A DNA stretch of 64,000 nt from contig CAYORM010000002.1 of NCBI GenBank assembly GCA_964406375.1, positions 43,190-107,189 on the forward strand, in the 5' to 3' direction. Position 1 is the stretch's first letter, and the number at the start of each line of letters is the position of its first letter. The stretch is from CAYORM01 sp964406375. GTDB taxonomy: Bacteria; Pseudomonadota; Alphaproteobacteria; DSM-16000; Inquilinaceae. Position numbers and translations under genes: made by a program. Below, piece after piece: positions 24,404 to 36,902 of this stretch. The notes under the pieces were generated by a model. That model searched no databases and had not been told where the DNA came from. It worked only from the letters and a program-made list of their open reading frames with translations.

Positions 24404-25479
24404 GCGGGACACGGCGCTACCGGATCGCAGTCATCCCCGGCGACGGCATCGGGCGTGAGGTCGTGCCGGCGGCGATGACGGTGCTGGACGCGGCCGGCGG
24501 CCGCTTCGGCATCGCCTTCGACTGGGACGTGTTCGACTGGAGCTGCGAGACCTATCGAGCGACCGGACGGATGATGCCCGAGGACGGGCTGCACCGGATC
24601 GGCGAGCACGACGCGATCTTCCTCGGTGCGGTCGGTTTTCCCGGCGTGCCCGACCATGTCTCGCTCTGGGGCCTTCTGATCCCGATCCGCCGCAGCTTCG
24701 AGCAGTACGTCAACATCCGCCCGGTCACGCTGCTTCCCGGGGTACCGAGTCCGCTCGCTGGCAAGCGGCCGGGTGACATCGACTTCGTCGTGGTGCGCGA
24801 GAACAGCGAAGGCGAATACTCCGAGATCGGCGGCCGGCTCTACGCCGGCACGGAAAACGAGATCGTCACGCAGCAGAGTGTCTTCACCCGCCGCGGCGTC
24901 GATCGGGTGCTGCGCTACGCGTTCGAGCTGGCGCGGAGCCGGCCGGCCCGACACCTCACCTCGGCTACGAAGTCGAACGGCATCATCCACACCATGCCCT
25001 TCTGGGACGAGCGCGTGGCCGCGATCGCCCGCGACTATCCCGAGGTGCGTGTCGACCAGGCGCATATCGACATCCTGACCGTCCATTTCGTGAAGCGGCC
25101 GGAGAGCTTCGACGTCGTCGTCGGCAGCAATCTGTTCGGCGACATCCTGTCCGATCTCGGACCCGGCGTGTGCGGCACGATCGGCATTGCCCCTTCGGCC
25201 AACCTCAACCCCGAGCGCCGCTACCCTTCGATGTTCGAGCCGGTGCACGGCTCCGCCCCCGACATTGCGGGACGCGGCATCGCCAACCCGATTGGGCAGA
25301 TCTGGTCGGGCGCAATGATGCTCGAGCATCTCGGCGAGGCGGAGGCCGCCGCCGCCGTCGAGGCGGCCTTCCGATCCGCGATCACCGATGGCGGCCTTTT
25401 GACCCCCGACATGGGCGGCCAGGCCTCCACCCGCGAGATGAGCGACGAGATCGCCCGGCGCGTCGCTGCGACAGCATGA
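24400..25479 (+). CDS. Tartrate dehydrogenase/D-malate dehydrogenase family (isopropylmalate-DH fold)
   Basis: NAD-dependent beta-decarboxylating dehydrogenase of the isocitrate/isopropylmalate family, 359 residues, closest in motifs to tartrate dehydrogenase/D-malate dehydrogenase. It begins YRIAVIPGDGIGREVVPAAM. The segment VVRENSEGEYSEIGGR, the metal-site segment GSNLFGDILSDLGPGVCGT and the cofactor loop MFEPVHGSAPDIAGRGIANP are all present. The enzyme oxidises a 2-hydroxy acid and removes the beta-carboxylate. It overlaps the ATPase gene at its start and the first lyase at its end. The exact substrate is unknown; a 3-carboxy-2-hydroxy acid produced or consumed by the aconitase is the natural guess. 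Confidence 0.9.
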   Translation: MSGTRRYRIAVIPGDGIGREVVPAAMTVLDAAGGRFGIAFDWDVFDWSCETYRATGRMMPEDGLHRIGEHDAIFLGAVGFPGVPDHVSLWGLLIPIRRSFEQYVNIRPVTLLPGVPSPLAGKRPGDIDFVVVRENSEGEYSEIGGRLYAGTENEIVTQQSVFTRRGVDRVLRYAFELARSRPARHLTSATKSNGIIHTMPFWDERVAAIARDYPEVRVDQAHIDILTVHFVKRPESFDVVVGSNLFGDILSDLGPGVCGTIGIAPSANLNPERRYPSMFEPVHGSAPDIAGRGIANPIGQIWSGAMMLEHLGEAEAAAAVEAAFRSAITDGGLLTPDMGGQASTREMSDEIARRVAATA

Positions 25480-26426
25480 GCCGGCACCTACAGGCAGAGA
25501 CTTTGATGACCAACAAGGCGAAGACGTTGCGGGCGCTGATCGAGGCGCCGGAGATCCTGGTCATGCCGGGCATCTTCGACGGGTTCTCCGCCCGCCTCGT
25601 ACAGGAGGCGGGGTTTCCGGCCGCCTTCATCACCGGCGCCGGCCTGAGCGAGGCGAGCCTCGGCTGGGCCGATGTCGGGCTGATGGGAATGGAGGAGAAC
25701 CTCCGCGTCTGCCGGGCGCTGGTCGGCTGCTGCGACCTGCCGATGATCGCCGACGCCGATACCGGCTACGGCAATGCCCTCAACGTCTCCTTCACCGTCC
25801 GCGCCTTCGAGCAGGCGGGCGTCTCCGGCATCATGCTGGAGGACCAGGTCTGGCCGAAGCGCTGCGGGCACATGGCCGGCAAGATGGTGATCCCGGCCGA
25901 CGAGGCGGCGGAGAAGATCCGCGCCGCTGCCGAATCCCGCCGGAATCCGGATTTCATCATCAAGTCGCGCACCGATGCGCTGGCAACCGATGGCCTCGAC
26001 GAGGCGATCCGCCGCCTGAACCTCTATGCCGAGGCCGGCGCCGACCTCCTGTTCTGTGACGCGGTGATGGATGTCGAGCAGATCCGGACCATCGTGCGGA
26101 ACGTCTCCAAGCCCGTCGCGGTCAATATGGGCTTCGGCATCCGCCAGCGGCCGACCACCCCGCTCCTGTCGGCGCGTCAGCTCGAGGATCTCGGCGTCTC
26201 GGTGATGTTCTGTGCCCGCATGCTGACGGCAGCGGCGGTACAGGGGATGAAGAACGCGCTCGCCGCCTTCCGCCAGTCGCTCGACACGGGCGAGGTCGTC
26301 GACCGCCCCGATCTGCTGGTCGATTTCGACGAGATCAACCGCCTCGTGAAGCTCCCTGAACTGCTGGCGCTCGAGCGCCGCTTCATGACTCGCGAGCAGA
26401 TCGCCCGGAAGTACCGGGAAGCCTGA
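25476..26426 (+). CDS. Isocitrate lyase/PEP mutase family lyase (copy 1)
   Basis: TIM-barrel carbon-carbon lyase of the methylisocitrate lyase/PEP mutase superfamily, about 316 residues. Metal and phosphate-loop segments are ILVMPGIFDGFSARLVQEAG, DLPMIADADTGYGNALN and IMLEDQVWPKRCGHMAGK. The KRCGHM motif keeps the catalytic Cys found in isocitrate and methylisocitrate lyases, so a retro-aldol lyase rather than a PEP mutase is expected. The ATG at 25476 overlaps the dehydrogenase stop (ATGA); an ATG at 25506 is the alternative. A close paralogue lies on the other side of the aconitase. Confidence 0.9.
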   Translation: MSRHLQAETLMTNKAKTLRALIEAPEILVMPGIFDGFSARLVQEAGFPAAFITGAGLSEASLGWADVGLMGMEENLRVCRALVGCCDLPMIADADTGYGNALNVSFTVRAFEQAGVSGIMLEDQVWPKRCGHMAGKMVIPADEAAEKIRAAAESRRNPDFIIKSRTDALATDGLDEAIRRLNLYAEAGADLLFCDAVMDVEQIRTIVRNVSKPVAVNMGFGIRQRPTTPLLSARQLEDLGVSVMFCARMLTAAAVQGMKNALAAFRQSLDTGEVVDRPDLLVDFDEINRLVKLPELLALERRFMTREQIARKYREA

Positions 26427-26459
26427 TCCGCCGCCCCTTCCCGCCAGACCGGACCGACC

Positions 26460-29126
<2,667 letters not shown>

Positions 29127-29166
29127 GAGGCGTCGGGACCCTCTGAGAGACTGAAAGGAACGAGAC

Positions 29167-30162
29167 ATGACCACCACCGACAGCACCTCGCAGGACGGGG
29201 CGCAGGACGGGACGAAGGGCGTGCCGACAGCGGCGGCACCGAGCAAGGGCCGGCGGCTCCGCGACCTGATCGAGGCGCCGGAGATCCTGGTGATGCCCGG
29301 CGTCTATGACGGGTTCAGTGCACGGCTGGTCGAGGCGTCCGGCTTCTCGGCCGCCTTCATCACCGGCTCGGGCGTCAGCGAGTCGAGCCTCGGCCTCGCC
29401 GATGTCGGCGTGATGGGGATGGAGGAGAATCTCCGCGTCTGCCGGTCGCTGGTCGGCTGCTGCGACCTGCCGATGATCGGTGACGCCGATACCGGCTACG
29501 GCAACGCGCTGAACGTCTACTTCACGGTCCGCGCCTTCGAGCGGGCGGGTCTCGCCGGCATCATGATCGAGGATCAGGTGTGGCCGAAGCGCTGCGGCCA
29601 CATGTCCGGCAAGATGGTCATCCCGCTCGAAGAGGCGGTGGAGAAGATCCGCGCCGCGGCCGAGGCGCGCACCGATCCCGATTTCATCATCAAGTCACGC
29701 ACCGACACGCTGGCGACCGACGGCATCGACGAGGTGATCCGCCGGCTCAACGCCTATGCCGAGGCGGGTGCCGACCTGCTCTTCGCCGACGCGCTGTTGA
29801 GCGTCGAGGAGATCCGTATCGTCGCGCAGAACGTGCCGAAGCCGATGTCGGTCAATATGGGTTTCGGCATTCGCCAGCGCGACACCACCCCGCTCCTGTC
29901 GGCCCGGCAATTGGAAGACCTCGGCGTCTCTGCCTGCATCTTCCCGCGCATGCTGACGAGCGCCGCGGTTCAGGGGATGAAGCATGCGCTCGCCGCCTTC
30001 CGCCAGTCGCTCGAGACCGGCGAGGTCGTCGATCGGCCGGACCTGCTCGTCGATTTCGACGAGATCAACCGCCTCGTGAAACTGCCGGAGCTGCTCGAAC
30101 TGGAGAAGCGGTTCCTGACGAAGGACCAGCTCGCCCGCAAATATCGCGCCGACGCGGCCTGA
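29167..30162 (+). CDS. Isocitrate lyase/PEP mutase family lyase (copy 2)
   Basis: Second lyase of the same family, 331 residues, highly similar to copy 1 through most of its length. It keeps ILVMPGVYDGFSARLVEASG, DLPMIGDADTGYGNALN and IMIEDQVWPKRCGHMSGK with the catalytic Cys. It differs from copy 1 by an N-terminal extension of about 25 residues (Thr/Ser/Gly-rich) and by scattered substitutions, for example FADALLSVEEIR against FCDAVMDVEQIR. The ATG has an AAGGA site. It is the last gene of the operon. The two copies may act on different stereoisomers or assemble as a heteromer; both ideas are inference. Confidence 0.9.
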   Translation: MTTTDSTSQDGAQDGTKGVPTAAAPSKGRRLRDLIEAPEILVMPGVYDGFSARLVEASGFSAAFITGSGVSESSLGLADVGVMGMEENLRVCRSLVGCCDLPMIGDADTGYGNALNVYFTVRAFERAGLAGIMIEDQVWPKRCGHMSGKMVIPLEEAVEKIRAAAEARTDPDFIIKSRTDTLATDGIDEVIRRLNAYAEAGADLLFADALLSVEEIRIVAQNVPKPMSVNMGFGIRQRDTTPLLSARQLEDLGVSACIFPRMLTSAAVQGMKHALAAFRQSLETGEVVDRPDLLVDFDEINRLVKLPELLELEKRFLTKDQLARKYRADAA

Positions 30163-30204
30163 GGCGGGGGCCGACCCGGCAGCGGCCCCACGAGGCGGAC
30201 GCCG

Positions 30205-30955
30205 CTATGCCGGTGCGCGGATCACGCGAACGCCGGCTTCGGTGAAGGGGGCGCATTGCGCCTCGGTCGCATGCCAGTCGGTGACCAGCGTCCATTGCCG
30301 CGGCGGCGCCGCCCAGGCCGAGGCGGCGATGCGCCCGAGCTTGGTGGCGTCGGCGAGAACGATCACCGCGCTAGCCTGCTCCATCATCAGCGATTTCAGC
30401 GCCCCCTGGTCGAGGCCGGCCTCGCCGAGGCCGCGCCCCGCCACCACCGCGTCGGCACCGAGCAGCGCCTTGTCGGCGGTCAGCCGCGCCAGCGCCTCGG
30501 TCGCCAGCGGGCCGATGGTGCTGAGGCCGATCGCCCGCACCGTTCCGCCGAGCACCACGAGCTCGATGCCGGGCGCCTCGGCCAGCAGCGGCGGCAGAGC
30601 GAGATTGTTGGTGACGATGCGGTGCCGGCGGCCGGCAAGATGCGGCGCCAGGGCGGCGACGGTCGATCCGGCGTCGAGGATCAGCACCTCGCCATCGGCG
30701 AGAAGGGAAGCCGCGGCCCGGGCGATCGCCGCCTTCTCCGGCCCGTGCACGGCCTGTCGCAGCGGCAGGCTCTCCTCGCGCGCGGGCGGGGCGAGGACCG
30801 CGCCGCCATAGGTCCGCATCACCGCGTTCTCGGCGGTCAGCCGCCGCAGATCACGCCGGACGGTGGACGCCGAGACCCCAAACCGACGGGCCAGCGCGTC
30901 GACGCCACCACCACCGGCGCGGAGCGCCTCGAGCAGCAACGCCCGGCGCTCGGCA

Positions 30956-30963
<8 letters not shown>
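30205..30963 (-). CDS. DeoR family transcriptional regulator
   Basis: DeoR/GlpR-type repressor, 252 residues from the chosen TTG. The HTH is VDALARRFGVSASTVRRDLR near residues 21-40. The sugar-phosphate-binding domain follows with EVLILDAGSTVAALAPHL, IVTNNLALPPLLAE and IVLADATKLGR. TTG at 30963 has AGGGGG just upstream, overlaps the pdxA2 stop by eight bases and gives the usual family length; the longer frame to 31035 runs into pdxA2. It is the last gene of the kinase/pdxA2 operon and probably represses it through the palindrome at 33320-33334. Confidence 0.9.
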
Positions 30964-31965
<1,002 letters not shown>

Positions 31966-31969
<4 letters not shown>

Positions 31970-33249
31970 GAGACTCCCTTTTCTTGTCTGAAGCTGTCGA
32001 GATGCCGGACGATGCGGAGGAGACTGCCGGCATCGCCGAAGCCGCCGGCCTTGGTCGCGACCGGCCGGCCGGGTCCGCCGATCATCAGGCCGAGCGCGAC
32101 GCCGGGCTCGATCTCGTCGAGAAGGCGCAGACCCCGCACGCCGAGGCCGTCGAGGAGCGCGGCCGCCGTTTCCCCGCCGGTGGCGACGAGCCCGGCCATC
32201 TCGGGCGCGGCCGGCGCAAGGAGACCCGCGAGCGCGGTGGCGAGGCTCGGCCCCGCCGCGTCGGAGACCGCGGCATCGCCCGGTCCGACCGCGATCTCCA
32301 CCAGCACGGCCGCGCCGGCCCTGAGGCCGGCGGTGACCGACGCGGTGAAGGCCGACCGTTCCGCCGCCGCACCGTCGATCAGCAGCCGCGGCGTGGCCGG
32401 GAAGGTGCGGACGCCCGGGACGGCGGCGAGGCTGCGGGCTGCCCTGCGCGAGGCTTCGGCCCGCGAGCCGACCACCACCAGGATCCCGCCAGCGTCCGGT
32501 GGAACGTCCGGTGGCACCGAGGGGCGCGACGGCAGATGGTTGGCGATAGCGTGGGCGAGGCCAGCCGAACCGATGAAGACGACGGACGGGCCGGGCGCGA
32601 GACCTGCGGCGGCGATCGTCGCCAGATCGGCCTCGGTCTCGGCATCGCAAATCGCGACATGGCCCGACGGCAGCGCCGCGAGCGCCTGAAGGACCGGCCC
32701 GGCGCCGGCCCGGATGACGGTGAGCGGCAGCAGGACCGAAGAGAGCCCCGCGCTCGACAGGATGGCGGCGAGATCGGCCGCCGGATAGGCGGCCTCGCGC
32801 CAGATCTCCGTCGTCTCGAGGGGACGGCCGTTGACATGCACCCGCCCGCCAGTCGTGACCCGACCCGTCGCCGGGAAGGAGGGTGTCAGGATCCCGATCG
32901 CAGGGCGCTGCGCCGTCCCACTCGCGGCGAGGGTGGCGGCGATCTCAGCGGCAGGCTGGCCGCGCAGCGTGGAGTCGATCTTCTTGAAGACCGTCCACGC
33001 CCTTCCGGCCGACAGAGCCGCGATACTGCGCAGCGCCTCGCGATGCCGGGCGGCGGCCGCCGCCGCGGGCAGACGCCGGCTCGCCAGGTCGAGGGACAGG
33101 ACATCGGGCGGCATGCCGCGGCGGCAGGCGCAGGCCGCGTCGCCCCACGCGACCTCAGTGCCCAATCCCCGGCGCGCGAAGGCGATCGCGGCATCGGCGG
33201 CGCCGGTCCGGTCATCAGCGAGAATAAGCCAGCGTCGCTCACCCGTCAC
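31966..33249 (-). CDS. Four-carbon acid sugar kinase family protein (DUF1537)
   Basis: ATP-dependent kinase of the DUF1537 family, 427 residues. The acid-sugar-binding N-terminal domain starts WLILADDRTGAADAAIAF and has the diagnostic FKKIDSTLRGQPAAEI near residue 85. The C-terminal nucleotide-binding domain contains GLVATGGETAAALLDGLG. Known members phosphorylate D-threonate, L-threonate or D-erythronate at C4, giving the substrate of the downstream PdxA2. GTG at 33249 has a GGAGGG site. A well-spaced promoter with an embedded palindrome lies 65-90 bp upstream. Exact stereochemical preference cannot be read from the sequence. Confidence 0.9.
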
Positions 33250-33312
33250 CCGCGTCCCTCCACCGGGCCTCCAATCCTGCGCACTTTGCGCATTTCTTCC
33301 GGTCTCTCCCGA

Positions 33313-33341
33313 TCTATACTGCTCGTTTCGAGCATTGTCTT
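33313..33341 (-). promoter_or_regulatory. Promoter of the sugar-acid operon with a DeoR-type operator
   Basis: On the minus strand AAGACA (33341-33336) and TATAGA (33318-33313) are separated by exactly 17 bases. The spacer contains the 15-bp inverted repeat TGCTCG-TTT-CGAGCA (33320-33334). The half-site TGYTCG resembles GlpR-type DeoR operators. The arrangement predicts repression by promoter occlusion, most simply by the operon's own DeoR protein. Confidence 0.65.
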
Positions 33342-33485
33342 GAGCATCATGCATGTTCCGATCACAGATGGGGAGGTCGCCGCTCAATTCCGTGACCTTG
33401 CGACGGCGGGGCATGCGGGATAACAGCTTGCAGATCGGCGGCCGGCCGCAGATGTTTGTAAAACTACATATACGGAGTGGATCAG

Positions 33486-34331
33486 GTGCTGGCACGGGTG
33501 ATCGAGAGCACCGACCGGCTGGGACCGGCGGAGCGGCGGCTGGCCGAGGTGATCATACGCGCACCCGGAGAGATCGCGCAGCTCAGCCTCGCCGCGCTGG
33601 CGGCGCGGGCCTCCGTCAGCGAACCCACGGTGATCCGCTTCTGCCGCCGGCTGGGCTGCGCGGGCTTCCCGGATTTCAGGCTGCGCCTGGCACAGGAGCT
33701 CGCCTCCGGCACCCCTTATGTCCATCGCGAGGTTGACTTCTCCGACACGCTGGAGACGGTCGCCGAGAAGATCTTCGGATCGAGCATCTCCAATCTGCAG
33801 AGCGTGGCGGACGGGCTGAACGTCCAGTATCTGCAGCGCGCGATCGACCTCGTCACCTCCGCCCACCGTATCCAGCTCTTCGCCACCGGGCAGACGAGCG
33901 TGGTGGCGATCGACGCGCAACAGAAGTTCATGTTCGTCGAGATTCCAGCGATTTATCAGCAGGATACTCAGCTCCAGCTGATGTCGGCGACGACGCTGCG
34001 CCCAACGGACGTTGCGCTGTGCTTCTCCTATACCGGGCAGAAGATGGACATCGTGCGCTGCGCCAAGGCGGCCCGCGCCGCCGGTGCCGCGGTCGTCACC
34101 GTGACCCGCAGCGGCTCGGCGCTCGCCGCCGAGGCGACGATCAACATCCCGATAGACGTGGTCGAGAACGCCTATCTCTATTCACCGATGGCGACCCGCC
34201 TCGCCCAGCTCGTCGTCGTCGACGTGCTGGCGACCGGCGTCGCACTGCGGCGCGGCGAGGCGATCGTCGGCCGCATCCGGCGGATGAAGGAAACGGTGCA
34301 GGATCGGCTGCTGCGGGTCCCGGAGGAATGA
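33486..34331 (+). CDS. MurR/RpiR family transcriptional regulator
   Basis: RpiR/HexR-type regulator, 281 residues. The N-terminal HTH_6 domain has LSLAALAARASVSEPTVIRF then CRRLGCAGFPDFRLRLAQEL. The SIS sugar-phosphate-binding domain covers roughly residues 110-265 with RIQLFATGQTSVVAIDAQQK and VALCFSYTGQKMDIVRCAKA. GTG at 33486 is chosen because ACGGAG precedes it by eight bases; a GTG at 33477 also lies in frame. It is divergent from the kinase/pdxA2 operon and 80 bp upstream of an ABC operon, so it could link both to a phosphorylated sugar-acid signal. Confidence 0.92.
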   Translation: MLARVIESTDRLGPAERRLAEVIIRAPGEIAQLSLAALAARASVSEPTVIRFCRRLGCAGFPDFRLRLAQELASGTPYVHREVDFSDTLETVAEKIFGSSISNLQSVADGLNVQYLQRAIDLVTSAHRIQLFATGQTSVVAIDAQQKFMFVEIPAIYQQDTQLQLMSATTLRPTDVALCFSYTGQKMDIVRCAKAARAAGAAVVTVTRSGSALAAEATINIPIDVVENAYLYSPMATRLAQLVVVDVLATGVALRRGEAIVGRIRRMKETVQDRLLRVPEE

Positions 34332-34370
34332 CGCCCGGCGCTTGACAGCGATCGGGCCTCTTGTCACCAC

Positions 34371-34390
34371 TATGCGTAGAACAACGCATA
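34371..34390 (+). promoter_or_regulatory. Inverted repeat upstream of the MalEFG-like operon
   Basis: Seven-base arms TATGCGT and ACGCATA are separated by six bases, 21 bp before the binding-protein start. A TTGACA lies at 34342-34347 and a TTGTCA at 34361-34366, either of which could serve as a -35 element; no -10 is convincing. The repeat is the best candidate site for the adjacent RpiR regulator. Confidence 0.5.
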
Positions 34391-34411
34391 TGGTTCGGGA
34401 GGATCGAAGTC

Positions 34412-35701
34412 ATGCCCGTTTCACGCAGGAGGTTCCTGGCCGCATCCGCCGCGACGGCGGGGGCCGGCCTGTTCGCACCCGCGGTGCTGGGACAGGATCG
34501 GCGCACACTGTATCTGCTCGCCCACCGCTCGCATCAGCAGGCCCTCGAGACCGGCCCCAGCGGCAGCGTGCCCGCCGCCTGGAGCGAGAGCACCGGGACC
34601 ACGATCGAGTATCTGACCTTCGACACCGGCCCGCTTGCCGAACGTCTTTTCCGGGAGGCGAGTCTGGATTCGACCGAGATCGACGTTTCCTTCTTCCTCG
34701 ACAGCTGGGCCAACCCGAACAGCTTCGGCCTGCTCGCACCGCTCGACGACCTCATGGCGGAAGCGCCGATCGAGGAGTTCGAGGATTTCTTCGCCGGACC
34801 GGTCAGCGTCGTCACCGACCGTAACGGCGTCCTGCGCGGCATCCCGGTCCGCCAGAACGTGGCTGGTCTGCACTTCAATGAGGTGCTGTTCGAGGAGCAG
34901 GGGCTGTCGGCGCCGCCGGCCTCGATCGAGGAGTTCCTCGATTTCGCCCGCCGGCTGACCTACACGCGTTCGGACGGAACGCAGGTCACCGGCTTCGTCC
35001 TGCCCAACCAGGCGTCAAACCTCACCCATTTCGCGCGCGGCTGGAACGCCGACTTCATCACGCTCGACGGGCGGGTGACGGCGAGCGAGCCGCCGATGGT
35101 CACCGCCATCACGGCGCTGCGGACGCTGTATGAGGAGGGCGCCTTCCCGCGCAACTTCCCGACCATCCTGCAGGAAGAGGCTGCGACCTGGATTCAGACC
35201 GGCCGCGCCGCGATGGTGATCACCAATATGAGCCGCAACCCGCAGCTCAACGAGGCCGGCAACAGCCCCTTCGCCGGCCACATCCGCGCCGCCAACGTTC
35301 CGGTATCCGAAGCGCTGCGCGACCAGTTCGCCATCGCGCCGGTGGGTGTCAGCTTCTGGTCGATGGTGATCCCGGCCAATGCCGAGGACAAGGCGATGTC
35401 CTGGGACTTCATCCGGACGATCTGTTCGAAGGAGAACACCCGGCGGCTCGCGCTCAACGGCAACGGCCCGCTGCGCCAGTCGCTCTATGAGGATCCGGAC
35501 TATCTCGCCCTCGTCCCCTACGCTGCCTTCGAGCGCGAGGCGCTGACGGTCGCGCGGCCGACCCTGCCGGCCTTCGACGCCGCCACCCGCGCCGCCGACC
35601 TGATCCAGGAGGAGGTCGAGGCCGCCATCCTCGGCTACAAGGAGCCGCAGGCCGCGATGGACGACCTCTCGGCCCGGCTCGAGCCGCTGCTCAGCGAGTA
35701 A
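34412..35701 (+). CDS. Carbohydrate ABC transporter substrate-binding protein (MalE-like)
   Basis: Extracellular binding protein of the family 1 (MalE/UgpB) class, 429 residues. The N-terminus SRRRFLAASAATAGAGLFAP is a clear Tat signal peptide with twin Arg and ends VLGQ. Mature segments include LREASL-like EIDVSFFLDSWANPNSFGLL, then GIPVRQNVAGLHFNEVLFEE and SWDFIRTICSKENTRRLALN. The ATG has a GGGAGGA site. It is first in an operon with an enolase-superfamily enzyme and two permeases. The ligand is probably a sugar acid or related carbohydrate, judged from the neighbours. Confidence 0.92.
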   Translation: MPVSRRRFLAASAATAGAGLFAPAVLGQDRRTLYLLAHRSHQQALETGPSGSVPAAWSESTGTTIEYLTFDTGPLAERLFREASLDSTEIDVSFFLDSWANPNSFGLLAPLDDLMAEAPIEEFEDFFAGPVSVVTDRNGVLRGIPVRQNVAGLHFNEVLFEEQGLSAPPASIEEFLDFARRLTYTRSDGTQVTGFVLPNQASNLTHFARGWNADFITLDGRVTASEPPMVTAITALRTLYEEGAFPRNFPTILQEEAATWIQTGRAAMVITNMSRNPQLNEAGNSPFAGHIRAANVPVSEALRDQFAIAPVGVSFWSMVIPANAEDKAMSWDFIRTICSKENTRRLALNGNGPLRQSLYEDPDYLALVPYAAFEREALTVARPTLPAFDAATRAADLIQEEVEAAILGYKEPQAAMDDLSARLEPLLSE

Positions 35702-35760
35702 GCCGCGCCGCGTCCTGCCCGCTCCCGACATTCCCCTTTGCTTTTTTGCAGGCCGTCCGC

Positions 35761-36876
35761 ATGAAGATCACCGAGGTCAGGGCGATCCCGCTCTCCATTC
35801 CCGTCGAGCGGGACGATTACCGCGCCCGGATCGGTGCGCATTCCACCGTCTCCATCATCGTCGTCGAGATCCGCACCGATACCGGTCTGTGCGGTTATGG
35901 TGAGGGCCTCGCCCGGCACGCCCCGCAGGCCCATGCCGCGGTGATCGAGCGGGTGCTGGCGCGCCATTACATCGGGCAGAGCCCGTTCGACGCCGAACGC
36001 CTGCTGCAGACTGCGATGCGCAGCCTGACCGGACGCACCGGCGGCATCCTGATGGAGGCGATCGCCGCGCTCGACATCGCGCTGTGGGACCTGATGGGCA
36101 AGGCGCTCAACCAGCCCATCCACCGGCTGCTCGCCGGCATGGGTCGCGACCGCCTCGCCGCCTATGCCTCCTGCCCGCCCAAGCCGGACGAGGATGAGAC
36201 GCTCGCCTTCCTGCAGCAGGTGGTCGATCGCGGCTATCGGATGCTGAAGCTCGTCTTCAACGGCCAGCCGGTCCGACAGGTGCTCGCCTTCGCCCGCCGT
36301 GCCCGCGAGGCGCTGCCGGCCCATATCGCGCTCGCCGCAGACGCCAATACCGGCTACGACCTCGACGACGCGGTGCGCATCGGGCGTGGCCTCGCCGATC
36401 TCGATTTCGTCTGGTTCGAAGAGCCGCTCGTTGCCGGCGATGTCGAGGGCTATGCGCGGCTGCGCGCCCAGGTGCCGATGCGCATCGCCGCCGGGCAGAG
36501 CGAGTTCACCCTGCTCGGTGCCCGTGAACTGGTGGCCAGCCGGGCCGTCTCGGTCATCCAGCCCGACTGCGTGCGTTCCGGTATCACCGAGGCGCGCCAC
36601 ATCGCGATCCTCGCCCACGCGTTCGGCGTCGCCTTCGCCCCGCATGTCGGCCATGGCGGCGCGATCTGCGCCGCCGCCAATCTTCACCTCTCGGCCGCGG
36701 TGCCGAATTTCCTCGCCTTCGAATGCATGTTCGAGCGCAACCCGCTGCGCGAAGCGCTCGGCGGCGTGGCGATCGGCGAGGTCGATGCCGTGGATGGCAA
36801 GGTCGCGGTGCCGCAGGGGCCGGGCCTGGGCATCGAGGTGGACATGGAGGTGATCGAGCGCTACCGCGCCCCCTGA
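35761..36876 (+). CDS. Mandelate racemase/muconate lactonizing enzyme family protein
   Basis: Enolase-superfamily enzyme, 371 residues, with the capping domain (residues 1-120) and TIM barrel. Metal ligands are recognisable as Asp in ALAADANTGYDLDDA, Glu in FVWFEEPLVAGD and Glu in AAGQSEFTLLG. The His of the His-Asp dyad lies in FAPHVGHGGAICAAANLHL. At the usual K-x-K site the sequence is GYRMLKLVFN, so the first Lys is present but the second is Val. Members dehydrate, racemise or epimerise sugar acids. The ATG at 35761 has only a weak ribosome site. It lies between the binding protein and permeases and probably acts on the imported compound. Confidence 0.9.
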   Translation: MKITEVRAIPLSIPVERDDYRARIGAHSTVSIIVVEIRTDTGLCGYGEGLARHAPQAHAAVIERVLARHYIGQSPFDAERLLQTAMRSLTGRTGGILMEAIAALDIALWDLMGKALNQPIHRLLAGMGRDRLAAYASCPPKPDEDETLAFLQQVVDRGYRMLKLVFNGQPVRQVLAFARRAREALPAHIALAADANTGYDLDDAVRIGRGLADLDFVWFEEPLVAGDVEGYARLRAQVPMRIAAGQSEFTLLGARELVASRAVSVIQPDCVRSGITEARHIAILAHAFGVAFAPHVGHGGAICAAANLHLSAAVPNFLAFECMFERNPLREALGGVAIGEVDAVDGKVAVPQGPGLGIEVDMEVIERYRAP

Positions 36877-36902
36877 TTGGCCGGCCAGACGAGGCGCATG
36901 CC

